A stretch of 64,000 bases of DNA from Persicaria tinctoria (Eukaryota; Streptophyta; Magnoliopsida; Caryophyllales; Polygonaceae). The stretch lies in contig JBANSL010000020.1 of NCBI GenBank assembly GCA_037127255.1, forward strand, positions 62,135,598-62,199,597, written 5' to 3'. How positions within the stretch are numbered: the stretch's first letter is position 1; each line of letters begins with the position of its first letter. The notes beneath the pieces were generated by a model. It had not been told where the DNA came from. It ran no database searches and was given only the letters and a program-made list of their open reading frames with translations. Made by a program: the position numbers and the translations under genes. Below, piece by piece: positions 44,462 through 55,410 of the stretch.

Positions 44462-47400
44462 TCACCCCCACTTTTTTACCACGACGGGTAGCCCGCCTTT
44501 CAAGGTGGCAGTTAGGCCCGGTACAAACTGTGGTGGCCCGACCGGGCCCACTAATCGAATATCAAACAACCTTACAACCGATAGGCACACAACCTTCATG
44601 GTCACTAGGGCCATTTCCTTTCCAAGACATACCCTGAACCCGGCTTGAAAGACCGGGTACTTGAACAAATTAACGGGACCAAAAATCCCGTCTTTGTTTA
44701 GCCATCTCTCGGGCCGAAGCTCCAGGCAATCGGGCCCCCATATTTGGGGCATCCGACCCATCGCGTACGGGTGGAATGACACCTTGTCACCCTTGCGAAT
44801 CCTCGTGCCATCTGGCAAGACATCATCCACGTCAGCGTACTTGGAATCAATTTGAACCGGAGGGTACAACCTTAGGGCCTCATGTAGGGTTGCGTGCAAG
44901 TAATGCAAGTCCTTGAGTTGCTCAAAGGTGGGTAGTTTTGCCCGATCTTCTCGACCCATGACCCGATCACTCTCTTCTCGGATCTTGGACTCAACCTCCG
45001 GGTTTTGAGCCACCAAGAGGAAGAACACTGTAATGGCAGATGCGACGGTATCTCGACCAGCTAATAGGAAGCTTATGACAATGTCTCTCAAGTACTTCTC
45101 GTCTGTGATAGAACCCATAAACCTAATGCGCACAATTTTACATCCATGAGTAATAAATCTATAACTTTTGTTATTTAATTAACATTTCTAGTAGAAGAAA
45201 ATTAGCAGAAATACAAATTATATAAAAAAATGAGGCTAATGGGGATTCGAACTCATGACCTTAAGCTAATAAATCATTCTCCTTCCCAACTAAGCTAAGT
45301 TGTCTCAATAATTCACTACTTCTTTTACACTCTTTTATCTAAAAAAATAGTAAAAATACCAAAAAAAATTCCGAAAAATTATTTTTATTTTTTTACGTTT
45401 ATTTTTCTGGGCTAGAGGGGCTTCAGCCACCCAGAGTCCCTCTCGGATCCGCCCATGGTAATAAATCTATAACTTTTTTTATGATGAAATATCAATATTG
45501 AATTTGATATATAAATATAAGTGGGTCCAAACACAATAGTTGACATGTTAATATACACGTGGATTTTTTTTATCCTTCAAACATGATCAAATGATTTGAA
45601 TCTCATATTGATAACTTGATAAATGTAAAATATAATGTGACATGGTGGGAAAATCATTCAAGTTTCATTCAATTTTAAATTATAATATAATAATAAGATG
45701 CTATAAAGATATGGAGTTGGATGTGGTTCCTAGTACTTGTTCTGTTTTGGGTCACCACAAAAGAGTATTTGATTCCAATTCAGATCGAAACCAATTGTGA
45801 AAAATGACTCAGTTTGTATGGACGACAAATCTTCAACTATGTAAGTGGAGCATATCTATCATCTATCTATGAAATGTAATGTTTGTTCGACATAAAAGGG
45901 CCCACTTGTACATATACTTAGTTGATATTTTTTTATAATTTTATGCAGCTATCCTGAGGTGCAACTTGGATCATCTTGTTCAATGTTGATTACCCATAAT
46001 TGTGGTTGTTATATTAACTGAATACTTTGAACTCGGTTCAGGATCAGTTCGAAAAAAACTCAGCTCAAGCTCATTTAATTATCTAAATAAATCGAGTCTG
46101 AACAAGATTTTTCGGCTCATTCGATTTAAGTTTGAATTTTATGATCAAGTAGAACTGCTTAAAACTCGAAAAAACTCATCTCATTTCTTATACAAGTCAA
46201 GCTTGATCAAAAAAATAAGCTCGTTTAAAAATTGAGATTAACTCATCTCGAACTCGTTTAGCAAACGAACCAAACTTGAACATGTCAAGCTCGACTCGTT
46301 TGACTCGAATATAACACGCCTATTCATAACACATACGGTATATTTGGCGAAAAAAAACAAAACCTCAGGGTTATTTGGCGAAAAAAAAACAAAACCTCAG
46401 GGTTATTTGGCGAAATATGTAAAAAAGTCGGGTATCACGAGAAATATGTAAGACCTCGGGGTTACCAGACGAAAAATCCGTAATTTTAATTTAAAAAAAT
46501 TATATTTATATTTTATATACTTATATTTATATATTTATAAATTTTTATCATAAAAAATTACGTTTTAGAGACATACTATAAAACTATAAACTAACATAAT
46601 CTATCTTTGAATTATATATAGTTTTAAAAAATATTTTTTACCTAATAAAATTTTATAAAATATTTTTTTTTAAAGTAAAATAATATGGAGTACTAATTTG
46701 CATCTTGGACTCTTGGTAGTACATTCAACTTTAAAACATTTTAATTTAATTATTGACTGACTGATGTCAAATCCAACCTTATTATTAAAAAGTTGAATCA
46801 ATACCCAATCCAGACAAAGATAAGGGAACTAATTTATAGACCATATATATATTTGCACACATGCCACATGTATACTAAGATATTCTCAACTACAGTACTA
46901 GTATTTTTTTATATAAAAATATACTCTCTGTTTTTTTACTATTTTAAATAATTTATTTTAATAATATCATACTTATTGATAATAAGTGTAATATTATTTA
47001 AAAAAATTATTAATATTTAATATAGTTTTTACCATTTAAAGACTCCGTATATGTATGCCCCCCAGTTTGCGCACTTTGCAACATACGGGCGTACGAACTT
47101 TTGGCTGGAGTATATAAACTGTACAAATAATTTATTTAAAAAAAATTGAAGGAACTTCTTTTTTTTTTTTTGAAGGAACTTGATATACTAAAAAAACTTG
47201 ATATACTAAAAATTAAGTAAAATATTAAAATTTTAATTAATTTTTAAAATTAATTTTATTCTACCTACTCCCTTCCCTTAACTAATTAAAATCTTATTAA
47301 GAAAAACTTGTTAGTATTTTTTCATCCACTCTATAAAATTATCCTTGTAATGATTAGATAGGTATTAATTGTAATTTTCAAGAAAGTAAAAAATAGAGTA

Positions 47401-50400
47401 CTAAGTAATAATTAAGAATATAAGTATATTTTTATTTATTTTCTTAAAAAATATGTAGATTTATAAAATAACAAATTCTAATTAACAGAGGGACTATTAA
47501 TTAGTATAATAACCATGAAATCATTAGCAAATAATTTTTAAAACTAATATTTATACTATATATTATTTTTAAAAATGTACGTAAATATTAAATGACATAT
47601 TTTACAAAACAGAGTAGGTGTGATTAGATAGAATTAAATTTACTATGAATTATACAAAAGTACTATATTTTTAAAAACTATTTTAACTTCATTAGATTAA
47701 GAAAATTTCAAATATTTTTTTTATAAGAACAATAAATTATAGTATATACGTTACGAAATGAACTGAATCCGGCCATGTATTTAATATATTCAAACATTTA
47801 TACATGCATTGACCAAGTAATTAATAATATACATTGACTGACCAGTTACATATTTATATGCATGCACACATCAAAAAACTTAAATTGTTTTTTAATTCAT
47901 TGATTGTATAGGGTTGTAATTTATTTTCTTCAAAATTGTGTCCAGCTTAGAACAATAAATTATAATGCAGTTATGTATAACACTTGAATTCACTTTATAA
48001 TTAACGTCTGATCTATCCCATCTCATATTCTCAACAAAATCGAATGGAGAAAAACCTAAAATTATGATTTGAATTTATTTTTTAACAAAATTTAGATCAA
48101 TTAAAATTTGCCCAACGGATCTTTTTTTTGGGCCTTATTGAGGGAGTGTCTCCCAAGCCCGTCAAATTAGGTTTTTGTCCACCTTTAATTTTTTGGACAA
48201 AATTACCCTTGAAATCTTAACTAAATCTGAGAGATTTTTAGGGTTTCAGCAACACTTCTCTCGCTCTCTTCCTCGCCCTTCATTCTATATCTGAGGAAAC
48301 GACGGAGGTGAACCGCCACCTTCTTCCCTCTCCAGCTCTCCATCCCCAATCTTTACCCTCTTAGCCCTCTTTCGCCGGCATTCAACGCCTCGTTCGAGAT
48401 CCGGCGACCAACGGCGACCTCGACGGCGACCTGCGGCTTGTTCCTCGACCTCGACGGCGGAGGTCCAGTTTACTTCGCATAGGAGGCGGCGGCGGCGACG
48501 ACGGCGGTGGATTTCGCCATCTTCGTCTTTGCAATCAGATCCGATTCCGAGATCTCCTTCCCCGTCGATTCCGTCATCTCCCAGCGCACCGCCGCAGAGG
48601 AAGACGACCTTGTCGGCTGGCTGGCCTGCTCTGCGCGAGTTTCCATGGGAGCAACGATCGCCGATCGCGGAGGAAGACGATCTGGCCTGCGAATTCGGTG
48701 CCATCAGATCGGGAAACGGCTTCGATGGTCGTAGTGGACTGCAAGGAGATCCCGCCGTCACCAACTGGAAATTTTTCAGTGATTTCGTGTTCAGGTTCTT
48801 AAAGCTTTGCCGATTCCGCCGATTTCAGCACTTTGCTCGAAACAGATAACAGATTAGAGGCTAGAGTGGTCGGAGGAGCGAGATTCGAGGCTAGAGTGGT
48901 CAGAGGAGAGAGAGAGAGGTACTTGTGCTCGATCTGGGAGTGAGGTGAGGGAAACGGCATCTGCCTGCGCTTTGCCTTCCCCACAACCGCGACGCCGTCG
49001 TGCCGGAGGGCTTCAAGTTCCTCGATGGACAGAAGCAACTGCGTGGTTGGTGACGATCGACCGAATGGCTACAGAGATTTGAGAGCGAAGGAGGAAAGTG
49101 GGATAGTTCAGCACTCTTCCGCCATTTCCGCCTATTTCAGCACTTTGTTGCAACACCATTTCACTTTCATGGTGAGAGGGCTCATAAAATTCCTTCACTT
49201 TCCTCGTAACTTCTAGATTTGACTATTTCAATTTCTTTATCTTTCATGGATTAATTTATAGATATATATAAAGTTAAGAGAAATTTAGGCCTTTCATGGA
49301 TATTGACTATTTCCGCAATTGCTAAATGCGGACGGTAGTTTGAACAATTTCTAAAATGTGGAACTTCTTTTTGCTGAAATTGTTGTTGCTGAATTTTCTT
49401 TAAAACTAGAATTAGCTGAAATTGTTGTTGTTGAACTTGCTTTAAATCTCGTGCTTTAAAACTAGAATTAGCTGAAATTGTTGTTGTTGAACTTGCTTTA
49501 AATCTCCTTTAAAAGCCTCTTAGCTCAATGGTAGAGCGATGTGCTATGCGCAAATACGTGGGTTCGAATCCCGCATAGGCTAAATTTTATATCCCGTAAC
49601 ACGATTTCAACAACAATTTCAGCATCAACAACGTTGCTGAAATCGGGGTTTCAACTTTCAACATCAACAACATTGCTGAAACCGTGGGTTTAGCATCAAT
49701 AACGTTGCTGAAATCGGGGTTTCAACAACTCCGGTTTCGGCAACGTGAAAAAAAAACAGTAATGCAAAAAGAAAAAAAACTGCTGAAATAGAAAAAAACT
49801 CAATTTCAGCAATTTCGGTTTCGGTAATTTCGGCAACGTGGAAAAAAAAGAACTCAATTTCAGCAAGTTCGGTTTCAGCAGTTTAAGCAACGCGAAAAAA
49901 AAAAAAAAACTAAATTTCGCGGAAAAAACAAAATTTGATGAAAACAAAAATTTCAGCAACTTTATTTTAGAGGTGGTTATTTTGCTAATATGGAGAGGAT
50001 GGGGGACAATTTCATAGGCAAAAAATAAGGCCCAATTATTTTTAAAAATAAAGAGCATAAATTTAATTTAATATTTAAAAAAAAAAAAAAACGAACCTGG
50101 AGAGTAAATCCTTTCTGGAGGAAAATCCAAGCTTCCTCCTCTCACGAATGATCGTCTCCGCCAAAACGTTAATCTTTGTGAGCGCCTCCTTCAATCTCCT
50201 CTCCGATCCAATCCTCATCGCCCTCTTCACCTTCCACACCACCGGCGCCGGCTCCAGCGCCCTCTCCGCCGACAGCTTCGACGCCAGGTCGAACGCCTCC
50301 GCGAACTCCGACACCGGCATCCCCCTCCTCAGGCACGCCGGATCCACCCCGAACGAGAATCTGCATATGTTATCGAACGCGAATCTCCGGAACACCTCCT

Positions 50401-50914
50401 GCAAATCCACTGCCGCCGGAGAAATACTGGTACTGCTCAGGAGCGGGAGGAGGCGGAGCCTGATCTCGGACGCGAGGATTTCGAAGGCGAAGGAGCGGAC
50501 GGAGAAGGAGCCGAGCTCGAGGGAGGCGAGCTTGCGCTGGAAGCGCCAGTGGTCGCCGTCGACGACGAAGATGCCGCGGCCGAGGAGGTCGCCGAGGATG
50601 ACGGAGTGGGGCCGCCCCTTAGGGAAGTTGTTGAAGTTGGTCTTAAGCATGTACTCCACGTTCTCCGGGTTGGCGGTTACCGTGTTCCGGAGGACGTGGA
50701 TCTGGACGGTGGCCGTCGGCGACTGCCGGAGGAGGTGGGTGTACCAGTCGGGGAGGCTGGGGAACGCCCCAGCCCACCCGCGACTCACGAAGCACCGACA
50801 CGTGTCGCATTTGCACGAGAGGCGGCGGTTGCGACTGAAGAGGACACTTATAACGAGGACGAGGGCGAAAACGAGGACGAGGAGAGTCGCCAAGAGCAAG
50901 TGTAATGGGGCCAT
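44462..50914 (-). CDS. Cytochrome P450, CYP94 family
   Basis: Two exons on the minus strand: exon 1 50914-50097 and exon 2 45122-44462. The join is CTCTCCAG|GTTTATGGG, restoring LLSRFMGSI, for 492 residues. I start at MAPLHLLLATLL (ATG 50914), which gives a signal-anchor helix at once. An in-frame ATG at 50962 would add 16 residues, but a TATA-like TATAAAT near 51010 leaves little leader for it. Motifs: I-helix AGRDT (294-298), ExxR EALR (354-357), RPERW (409-413) and the heme loop FQAGFRVCLG with Cys438. WYTHLLRQSP, TANPENVEYMLKTNF and ILGDLLGRGIF are CYP94 signatures. Members hydroxylate fatty acids at the omega position or oxidise jasmonoyl-isoleucine; the subfamily is not certain. The intron is about 5 kb and full of transposon sequence. 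Confidence 0.92.
45241..45300 (-). repeat. tRNA-derived SINE head in the P450 intron
   Basis: The minus strand has A box TAGCTTAGTTGG (45286-45297) and B box GAGTTCGAATCCCC (45241-45254). Confidence 0.6.
46000..46330. repeat. CTCG/CGAG-rich repeat remnant
   Basis: Words such as AAGCTCGACTCGTTTGACTC and CTCGTTTAGCAAACGA repeat here and in related form at 51385-51660 and 61450-61640. It is a common plant transposon remnant with undefined ends. Confidence 0.5.
46347..46478. mobile_element. Orphan terminal repeat related to the 12.6-kb Pack-MULE
   Basis: CAAAACCTCAGGGTTATTTGG occurs in a tandem pair, then CGAAATATGTAAAAAAGTCG, ACGAGAAATATGTAAGACCT and GAAAAATCCG. This follows the block order of the 13782-13952 inverted repeat, in diverged form. 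No partner repeat was found nearby. Confidence 0.5.
46479..48120. other. AT-rich P450 intron DNA
   Basis: Very AT-rich with no ORF, RNA gene or bounded element that I can support. Confidence 0.6.
48128..50034. mobile_element. TGCTGAAA-array element 2, in the P450 intron
   Basis: Both ends read TTGGGCCTTATT inward (48128 region, and 50034 in reverse), then diverge but share AATTAG and GTCC/ACC(A)CC words, so they are imperfect terminal inverted repeats. The right 630 bp (49340-49970) hold 10 exact TGCTGAAA or TTTCAGCA copies plus many one-off variants. The left half (48240-49210) is GC-rich and gene-like, with opposing ORFs (48764-48285 minus, 48529-48849 plus) that I cannot identify. It also contains a tRNA-like sequence at 49514. 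It ends 62 bp from the exon 1 donor of the P450. Confidence 0.6.
49514..49582 (+). tRNA. tRNA-like sequence, probably a pseudogene
   Basis: The acceptor arm AGCCTCT/ATAGGCT pairs at 6 of 7 positions. The D arm GCTC-AATGGTA-GAGC is intact, the T arm GTGGG-TTCGAAT-CCCGC is complete, and the discriminator is A. A box TAGCTCAATGG and B box GGTTCGAATCC are consensus. The anticodon arm is poor (ATGTG/CAAAT, 4 of 5) and the variable region is only 2 nt, so the apparent ATG anticodon is unreliable. Its position inside a transposon-like element suggests a pseudogene or captured tRNA. Confidence 0.45.
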
Positions 50915-51099
50915 TATAGAAGGATGGCCTTTTGGTGTATAAAAATGACTTGGAGAGACCATAACGATTTTGGAAATGGGTGGGAGAGTGGTAGCAACTT
51001 GAACTAATTTATACTATCTTTGGCCCAACAAAAATGTAAATAAATTCTGACCCAAAAAAATGTAAATAAATTGTTTTGATTTTTTTACCAAAAATGTGA

Positions 51100-51370
51100 T
51101 TTTTTTTTTTTTTTGATTAGGTAAAAATTCGAAGGTCAGACAAGCCTGACTCATCGAGAGGCCGACAAAGTCGGAAGACGGCGAACCGTCAAACAGAACA
51201 ACCTAAAAACAGGAATACAAATAATAAGCGAAATGAACAAGCAGAAATAAACTCTACAACATAACGTTTCAAGAAGACCAAACAACCAAAAAGCTGAGGA
51301 AGCCGACGAAGAACGCAGCCAAGCACCGCCGAACAGCAGCACCGCGGGCCGGTTCAAATGGATATGGAGA
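51100..51370 (-). mobile_element. 5'-truncated LINE 3' end with stem-loops
   Basis: The T-run at 51100-51114 is the minus-strand poly(A) tail. Next come stem-loops at 51129-51157 (inner GTCAG/CTGAC, loop ACAAGC, outer TCGA/TCGA), 51162-51174 (CCGAC-AAA-GTCGG) and 51177-51190 (GACGG-CGAA-CCGTC). The T-rich 3' UTR continues to about 51320. The far boundary is approximate and no convincing target duplication was found. Confidence 0.65.
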
Positions 51371-51384
51371 GCAGGAGATGTGTT

Positions 51385-51660
51385 ATTCGAGCCGAACAAA
51401 TCGAGTTTATATGACATGTTTAAATTCGGTTTGTTTGTTAAACGAGCTAAAATTGAGCCGAGTCGAGCCCAATTTTTAAAAGAGTGTTTTTTTTTAATTA
51501 AGTTTGTCTTGTTTAGAAAATGAACGAGCTCAAACCGAGCCTTTTTCGAGCCATGACGAACTTTTTTCAAGATTTCAGCATAATATATTAACTTAAATTA
51601 AACTTTAGAAATTTCATAAAATTTGAGCTATTCGAGCTTAAATTAAACGAGCTGAACTAT
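51385..51660. repeat. CGAGC/GCTCG-rich repeat remnant
   Basis: GAGCCGAGTCGAGCCC, AACGAGCT and ATTCGAGCTTAAATTAAACG mark the same class of repeat as 46000-46330. Confidence 0.45.
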
Positions 51661-51842
51661 ATGTTTAGGTGAGTTTTCACCTAATTAAGTACATAATGCA
51701 AATGCACTATTGGCATGGATTTATGATTTATATATACAACACAGGATAAAACATTGAAAGCGTGGAAATCAATTTAGTTTTAAAGCTTTAGCATTTTAAA
51801 AAGGTATATATTCTTGCTATAAATTAACTAGGAATAAACCAG

Positions 51843-52259
51843 ATTAAAATCTCGGGCAACAAACTCACTACCATAAACAAACTCACTGTCATAATCCGGG
51901 ATTGGAAAGGATACCCGATACAAATATGTTATCAAAATCTTGGTAAACAAAGTCCCCTAAAAGCTGAAGCTCTTGCTCTAAAACTAGGAATCCAAAACGT
52001 TACTCGACTTCATATCGATAAAATTCACATTGAAGGTGATTCAAGTATAATTATAAACCATCTCAACAAAAAATCTAAATGTCCTTGGGAAATTGAACTC
52101 CTTTTATCGATTTTGAAAGAAGTTTCCTTTTTTCATGTTCCCCGTTTAGGCAACAGAGTGACTGATAAGGTTGCACACCTTTGCCACTCTACATGGGGTA
52201 CCGACATTCACAACGATATAGGTCTTTTAGACCTCATCCGAAAGGATGCTGTCGGGTAG
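51843..52259 (+). pseudogene. RNase H (RVT_3) fragment of a 5'-truncated LINE
   Basis: An open frame without an initiator reads VIIRDWKGYPI, SPLKAEALALKLGI, HIEGDSSIIINHL, VPRLGNRVTDKVAHL and a stop. It covers the RNase H Glu, Asp and C-terminal Asp residues (the AEA, EGD and N-x-x-T-D segments). An A-rich tail follows at 52286-52308. The frame is intact over 130 codons, so the insertion is fairly young. The first RNase H strand is lost to truncation. Confidence 0.75.
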
Positions 52260-52389
52260 AGCTCGCTCGCCCGAATTCTTTCCTAATAATAATAATAAAA
52301 AAAAACCTCAAAGCTAGTTACCTGAAAGTGCATGCCTTTGGAATTAAAATGATCATCTCATACTCCCTCTTTTTTTTTTTTTTCCATTT

Positions 52390-52875
52390 TTGGTACTTTT
52401 AGATAGTGTTTTAAAAGACGCTAGACGACCATTGAGTGATTGATGGATGCCTAGAGGCTAGACAGATGTCTAGACGAACATAGAACAAATTTGATTATTT
52501 TCATATATTAACATATAACACATGTCAATCAATAATTCATATAATGTAATAATAATATATAATATCACTCATAGACCCAAATTTGCGGTGCTTAACTAAT
52601 ACTCCGTAATAAAGTAAATAAACACAAAGTTTACTCATCCGACTCTATACCTCATAAAATCCAACACCATAGGTTTGACTCAAGACTTGAGGATAAAAAA
52701 AACTCTAAGTAGACTAATTATCTGCCTAGCCACTAAACCTAAAGAATCGTTTGGCTAGCTAGACAAGCCTAGGCGGTGCATAGGCAGGGTTTAGGCGCCA
52801 CCGACTTGGATTTTGTCTAGAGACCGCCCGGGCTTAAAAAATTTCTAGGTGCCCTCCCGCTAGAGCCTATGTGTG
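52390..52875. repeat. CTAGAC/CTAGG-rich repeat
   Basis: TGTTTTAAAAGACGCTAGAC at the left and GGTGCCCTCCCGCTAGAGCC at the right, with many TAGAC and TAGGC words between, match a common plant repeat with GCTAGGCG words. Ends are not fixed. Confidence 0.4.
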
Positions 52876-53820
52876 ATTTTTAGATGAACGCTGTTTATAG
52901 ATGATTGTAATCAATCATGTATTCCGTGAAGGCAAAATAATACGAGTAATTGATAAAGTTGCACATCTTAATTAGCCATTGGACTGATATAGTTTGTGTA
53001 CATACGAAACCACTCTTGTTTCATTGACCTCACTCACCTGTCAAAATGCTATGTGCTGACATTAGATTTATTTTTAAGGTGAGCCGAATAATTTCCTTAT
53101 AAAAAAATTCGAGAGTTTTTTTTTTTAAAACCAAGAGATATTATTATTATTTATAAAAACAAAAATCCATCACATTATTTTATATATCATCACATGTACA
53201 CATGTCGCGAAATGAATGGAAAATTGGATAAAACCTTGGTTGAAAAAACATAAGTACATAACACCAACACATCAACATAAACATCCATGTATGTACAATG
53301 TTGGAAATTACTATTTTAGATATTCCTTTTTTCTTCTTCTTAGCTCTAAATTGGTAAAAATTAGTCATTTTTTTAGAGAGATCAAATTAGTAGTGCACAA
53401 ATTTTGCTTGCTCATGACATTCCATACCCTTTGATTGTATCTTCACTCATCAAGAACTTGATATTCTCATCACCTCAAATGCTTCGAGAGGTGATCACAA
53501 AGCTTTATATTTGTCCAAACTTTGACTTGTATAAAAAAAAAAGTTGTAAGTCTAGGGGCATTTTGGTCATTTAATTATGACCCCAAATGGTTATTGTTTC
53601 TGACCATACAATAATTATAAAAAAGTTGGTGTTGAAGTTTTTGTACTACATATTAAATTATTAATGTAATGGGACCGGTGCTTCCTTTGTTGAGTCCTTG
53701 TACTAAGCTACTTGTAGGCACTAAAATTAAAAGTTGCCGATCAATCGATCTTGTGAGTGGATACTATGTAGTATATGAGTTTGATTAATACCAAGATAAA
53801 TTTCACCCAAAAAAATATAT
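52876..53820. other. AT-rich intergenic DNA
   Basis: No gene or bounded element is seen. Confidence 0.6.
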
Positions 53821-53996
53821 TGTTAGAAATTGAGATATAAATACGCATCTCTTGTAAAAGAACCTATCATGAATGAATTTATGTGATCTCTTTCCTTCTC
53901 CTATCTTTTTCATCTCCTTCCTCAGTCTCTCTTCTTCTCTTCTTCAACCTCCCTTCTTCCGATCTCAATTCATCGTCCGACATTCGAGTCCTAACA
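53821..53996 (+). mobile_element. Possible solo LTR of a TRIM-type element, 176 bp
   Basis: Begins TGTTAG and ends CTAACA, a 6-bp terminal inverted repeat with TG...CA. It contains a TATA-like GATATAAATACG and a CT-rich stretch. A 13-bp direct repeat AATACCAAGATAA lies at 53787-53799 and directly after the end at 53997-54009, but no exact 5-bp duplication abuts both ends. Confidence 0.45.
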
Positions 53997-54149
53997 AATA
54001 CCAAGATAATATCCAAAGTATGTAACGGGGATAGAGGATTTGAACCTTGATCCTGACACTTGGTACTAGTTCATATATTTGAACATCCGAAAAACAATGC
54101 ACTTTTGAAGGGAAAAAAAATGAAAATATTTTGTTGGATAAAAAATCTA

Positions 54150-54533
54150 GGGTGAATTACAGAAAACCACCCTTAAAATATGTGAGTTTTCACAAAACCA
54201 CCCTTAAGATAAATTTTTACAGCAAATCACCCATAAATTTATTTTTATTTCAAAGAACCACCCTTGACCATTTTTATGTGTAAAAAGTGTTTTAAAAATG
54301 TTAAATTCTAACCTTTTATATTCAACGTTGCCTAATTATATAATAAATTAACAAAAATATTTAATAAAATATAAAAACCTTAATTTTTTTTAATATTTTT
54401 TACACATAAAAATGATTACTGGTGGTTCTTTGAAAGAAAAGTAAATTTATGGGTGGTTTTCTGTAAACTTTTATTTTAAGGGTGGTTATAGGAAAACTCA
54501 CCTATTTTAAGGGTGGTTTTCTGTAATTTATCC
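54150..54533. mobile_element. Foldback MULE, 384 bp (short relative)
   Basis: Perfect 9-bp duplication AAAAATCTA (54141-54149 and 54534-54542). Ends GGGTGAATTACAGAAAACCA and, in reverse, GGATAAATTACAGAAAACCA. It shares the ATTACAGAAAACCACC terminus with the 701-702 bp copies at 15.2 and 36.1 kb but has a different interior. Confidence 0.9.
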
Positions 54534-54972
54534 AAAAATCTACCCCAAATTGACTGTGGGTGACCAAAATAGCACAAAATATAAGAGTGGGAAAAGTTCC
54601 TACACAATTACTTAACTTTTTGTATTATAAGAGTGCATCTCGTTCTTACAACCAAAAATAAAAATAAATGACTCGATTTGGGTTTCTAGGAATTTCATAT
54701 AGTATCAAAACAGGTCCGAATCGGGTAGGCTAAGAAAGGTTTTTCGGAATTTCACAGTATATTGAAATATTTACAACCACCAATAAAGATAGTCAAATCA
54801 TTCTTTAATATTATTAATTGTTATGAAATGGATTGTTTTTAGGTTATCGACTAGTCTATTCTCCGTGCTTTGCACGAATTTAATGTAAAAATATTGGTGA
54901 GTCTCAAATTATATTTTTTCATATTTAAATGTAAAAAGTATTAAGATTAAAAAATAAAGAAAGTATATTTAT

Positions 54973-55410
54973 TAGACCTGTCAAAACACAACTAGACCCG
55001 GTTGATCGGACCCGAACGCTCGGAAAATTTCCGACTTGAACCCAGAAATTTTTTTCGACCCGAACCCGAAAAACCGAAAATTTTCTGGGTAATCTGGGTT
55101 TCGACCCGGTGACCCGATTGACTCGGTAATTTTGACCCGATTTACCCGGTGGCCCGATTGACCCGGTTGATTTATAATTATATATAATTAATTTTCTATA
55201 TATAATTAAAATTTATCACAAAATTATCAAATTATGATTTTTTTTAATTTAAAAAAGAAAAATTTGACAAACCTGAAATCGACCTGAAATGACCCGAAAC
55301 CCGATCAAACCCGGGTTTGAGTCAACCCGGAAATACCCAGAACCTGTTTTACCTGAGACCTGAAGTGACTCGACCCGAACTCGATCCGAATGACCCGTTT
55401 GACAGATCTA
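54973..55410. mobile_element. Non-autonomous hAT element, 438 bp
   Basis: Perfect 8-bp duplication ATATTTAT (54965-54972 and 55411-55418). Terminal inverted repeats TAGACCTGTCAAA and TAGATCTGTCAAA. The interior is full of GACCCG words, including the run around 55020-55165. Confidence 0.92.

Noticed and set aside
50148..50942. 264-codon plus-strand open frame, and a 118-codon one at 50549-50905
   Set aside because: Both lie exactly antisense to the GC-rich exon 1 of the CYP94 gene, have unusual composition and show no motif. They are shadow frames.
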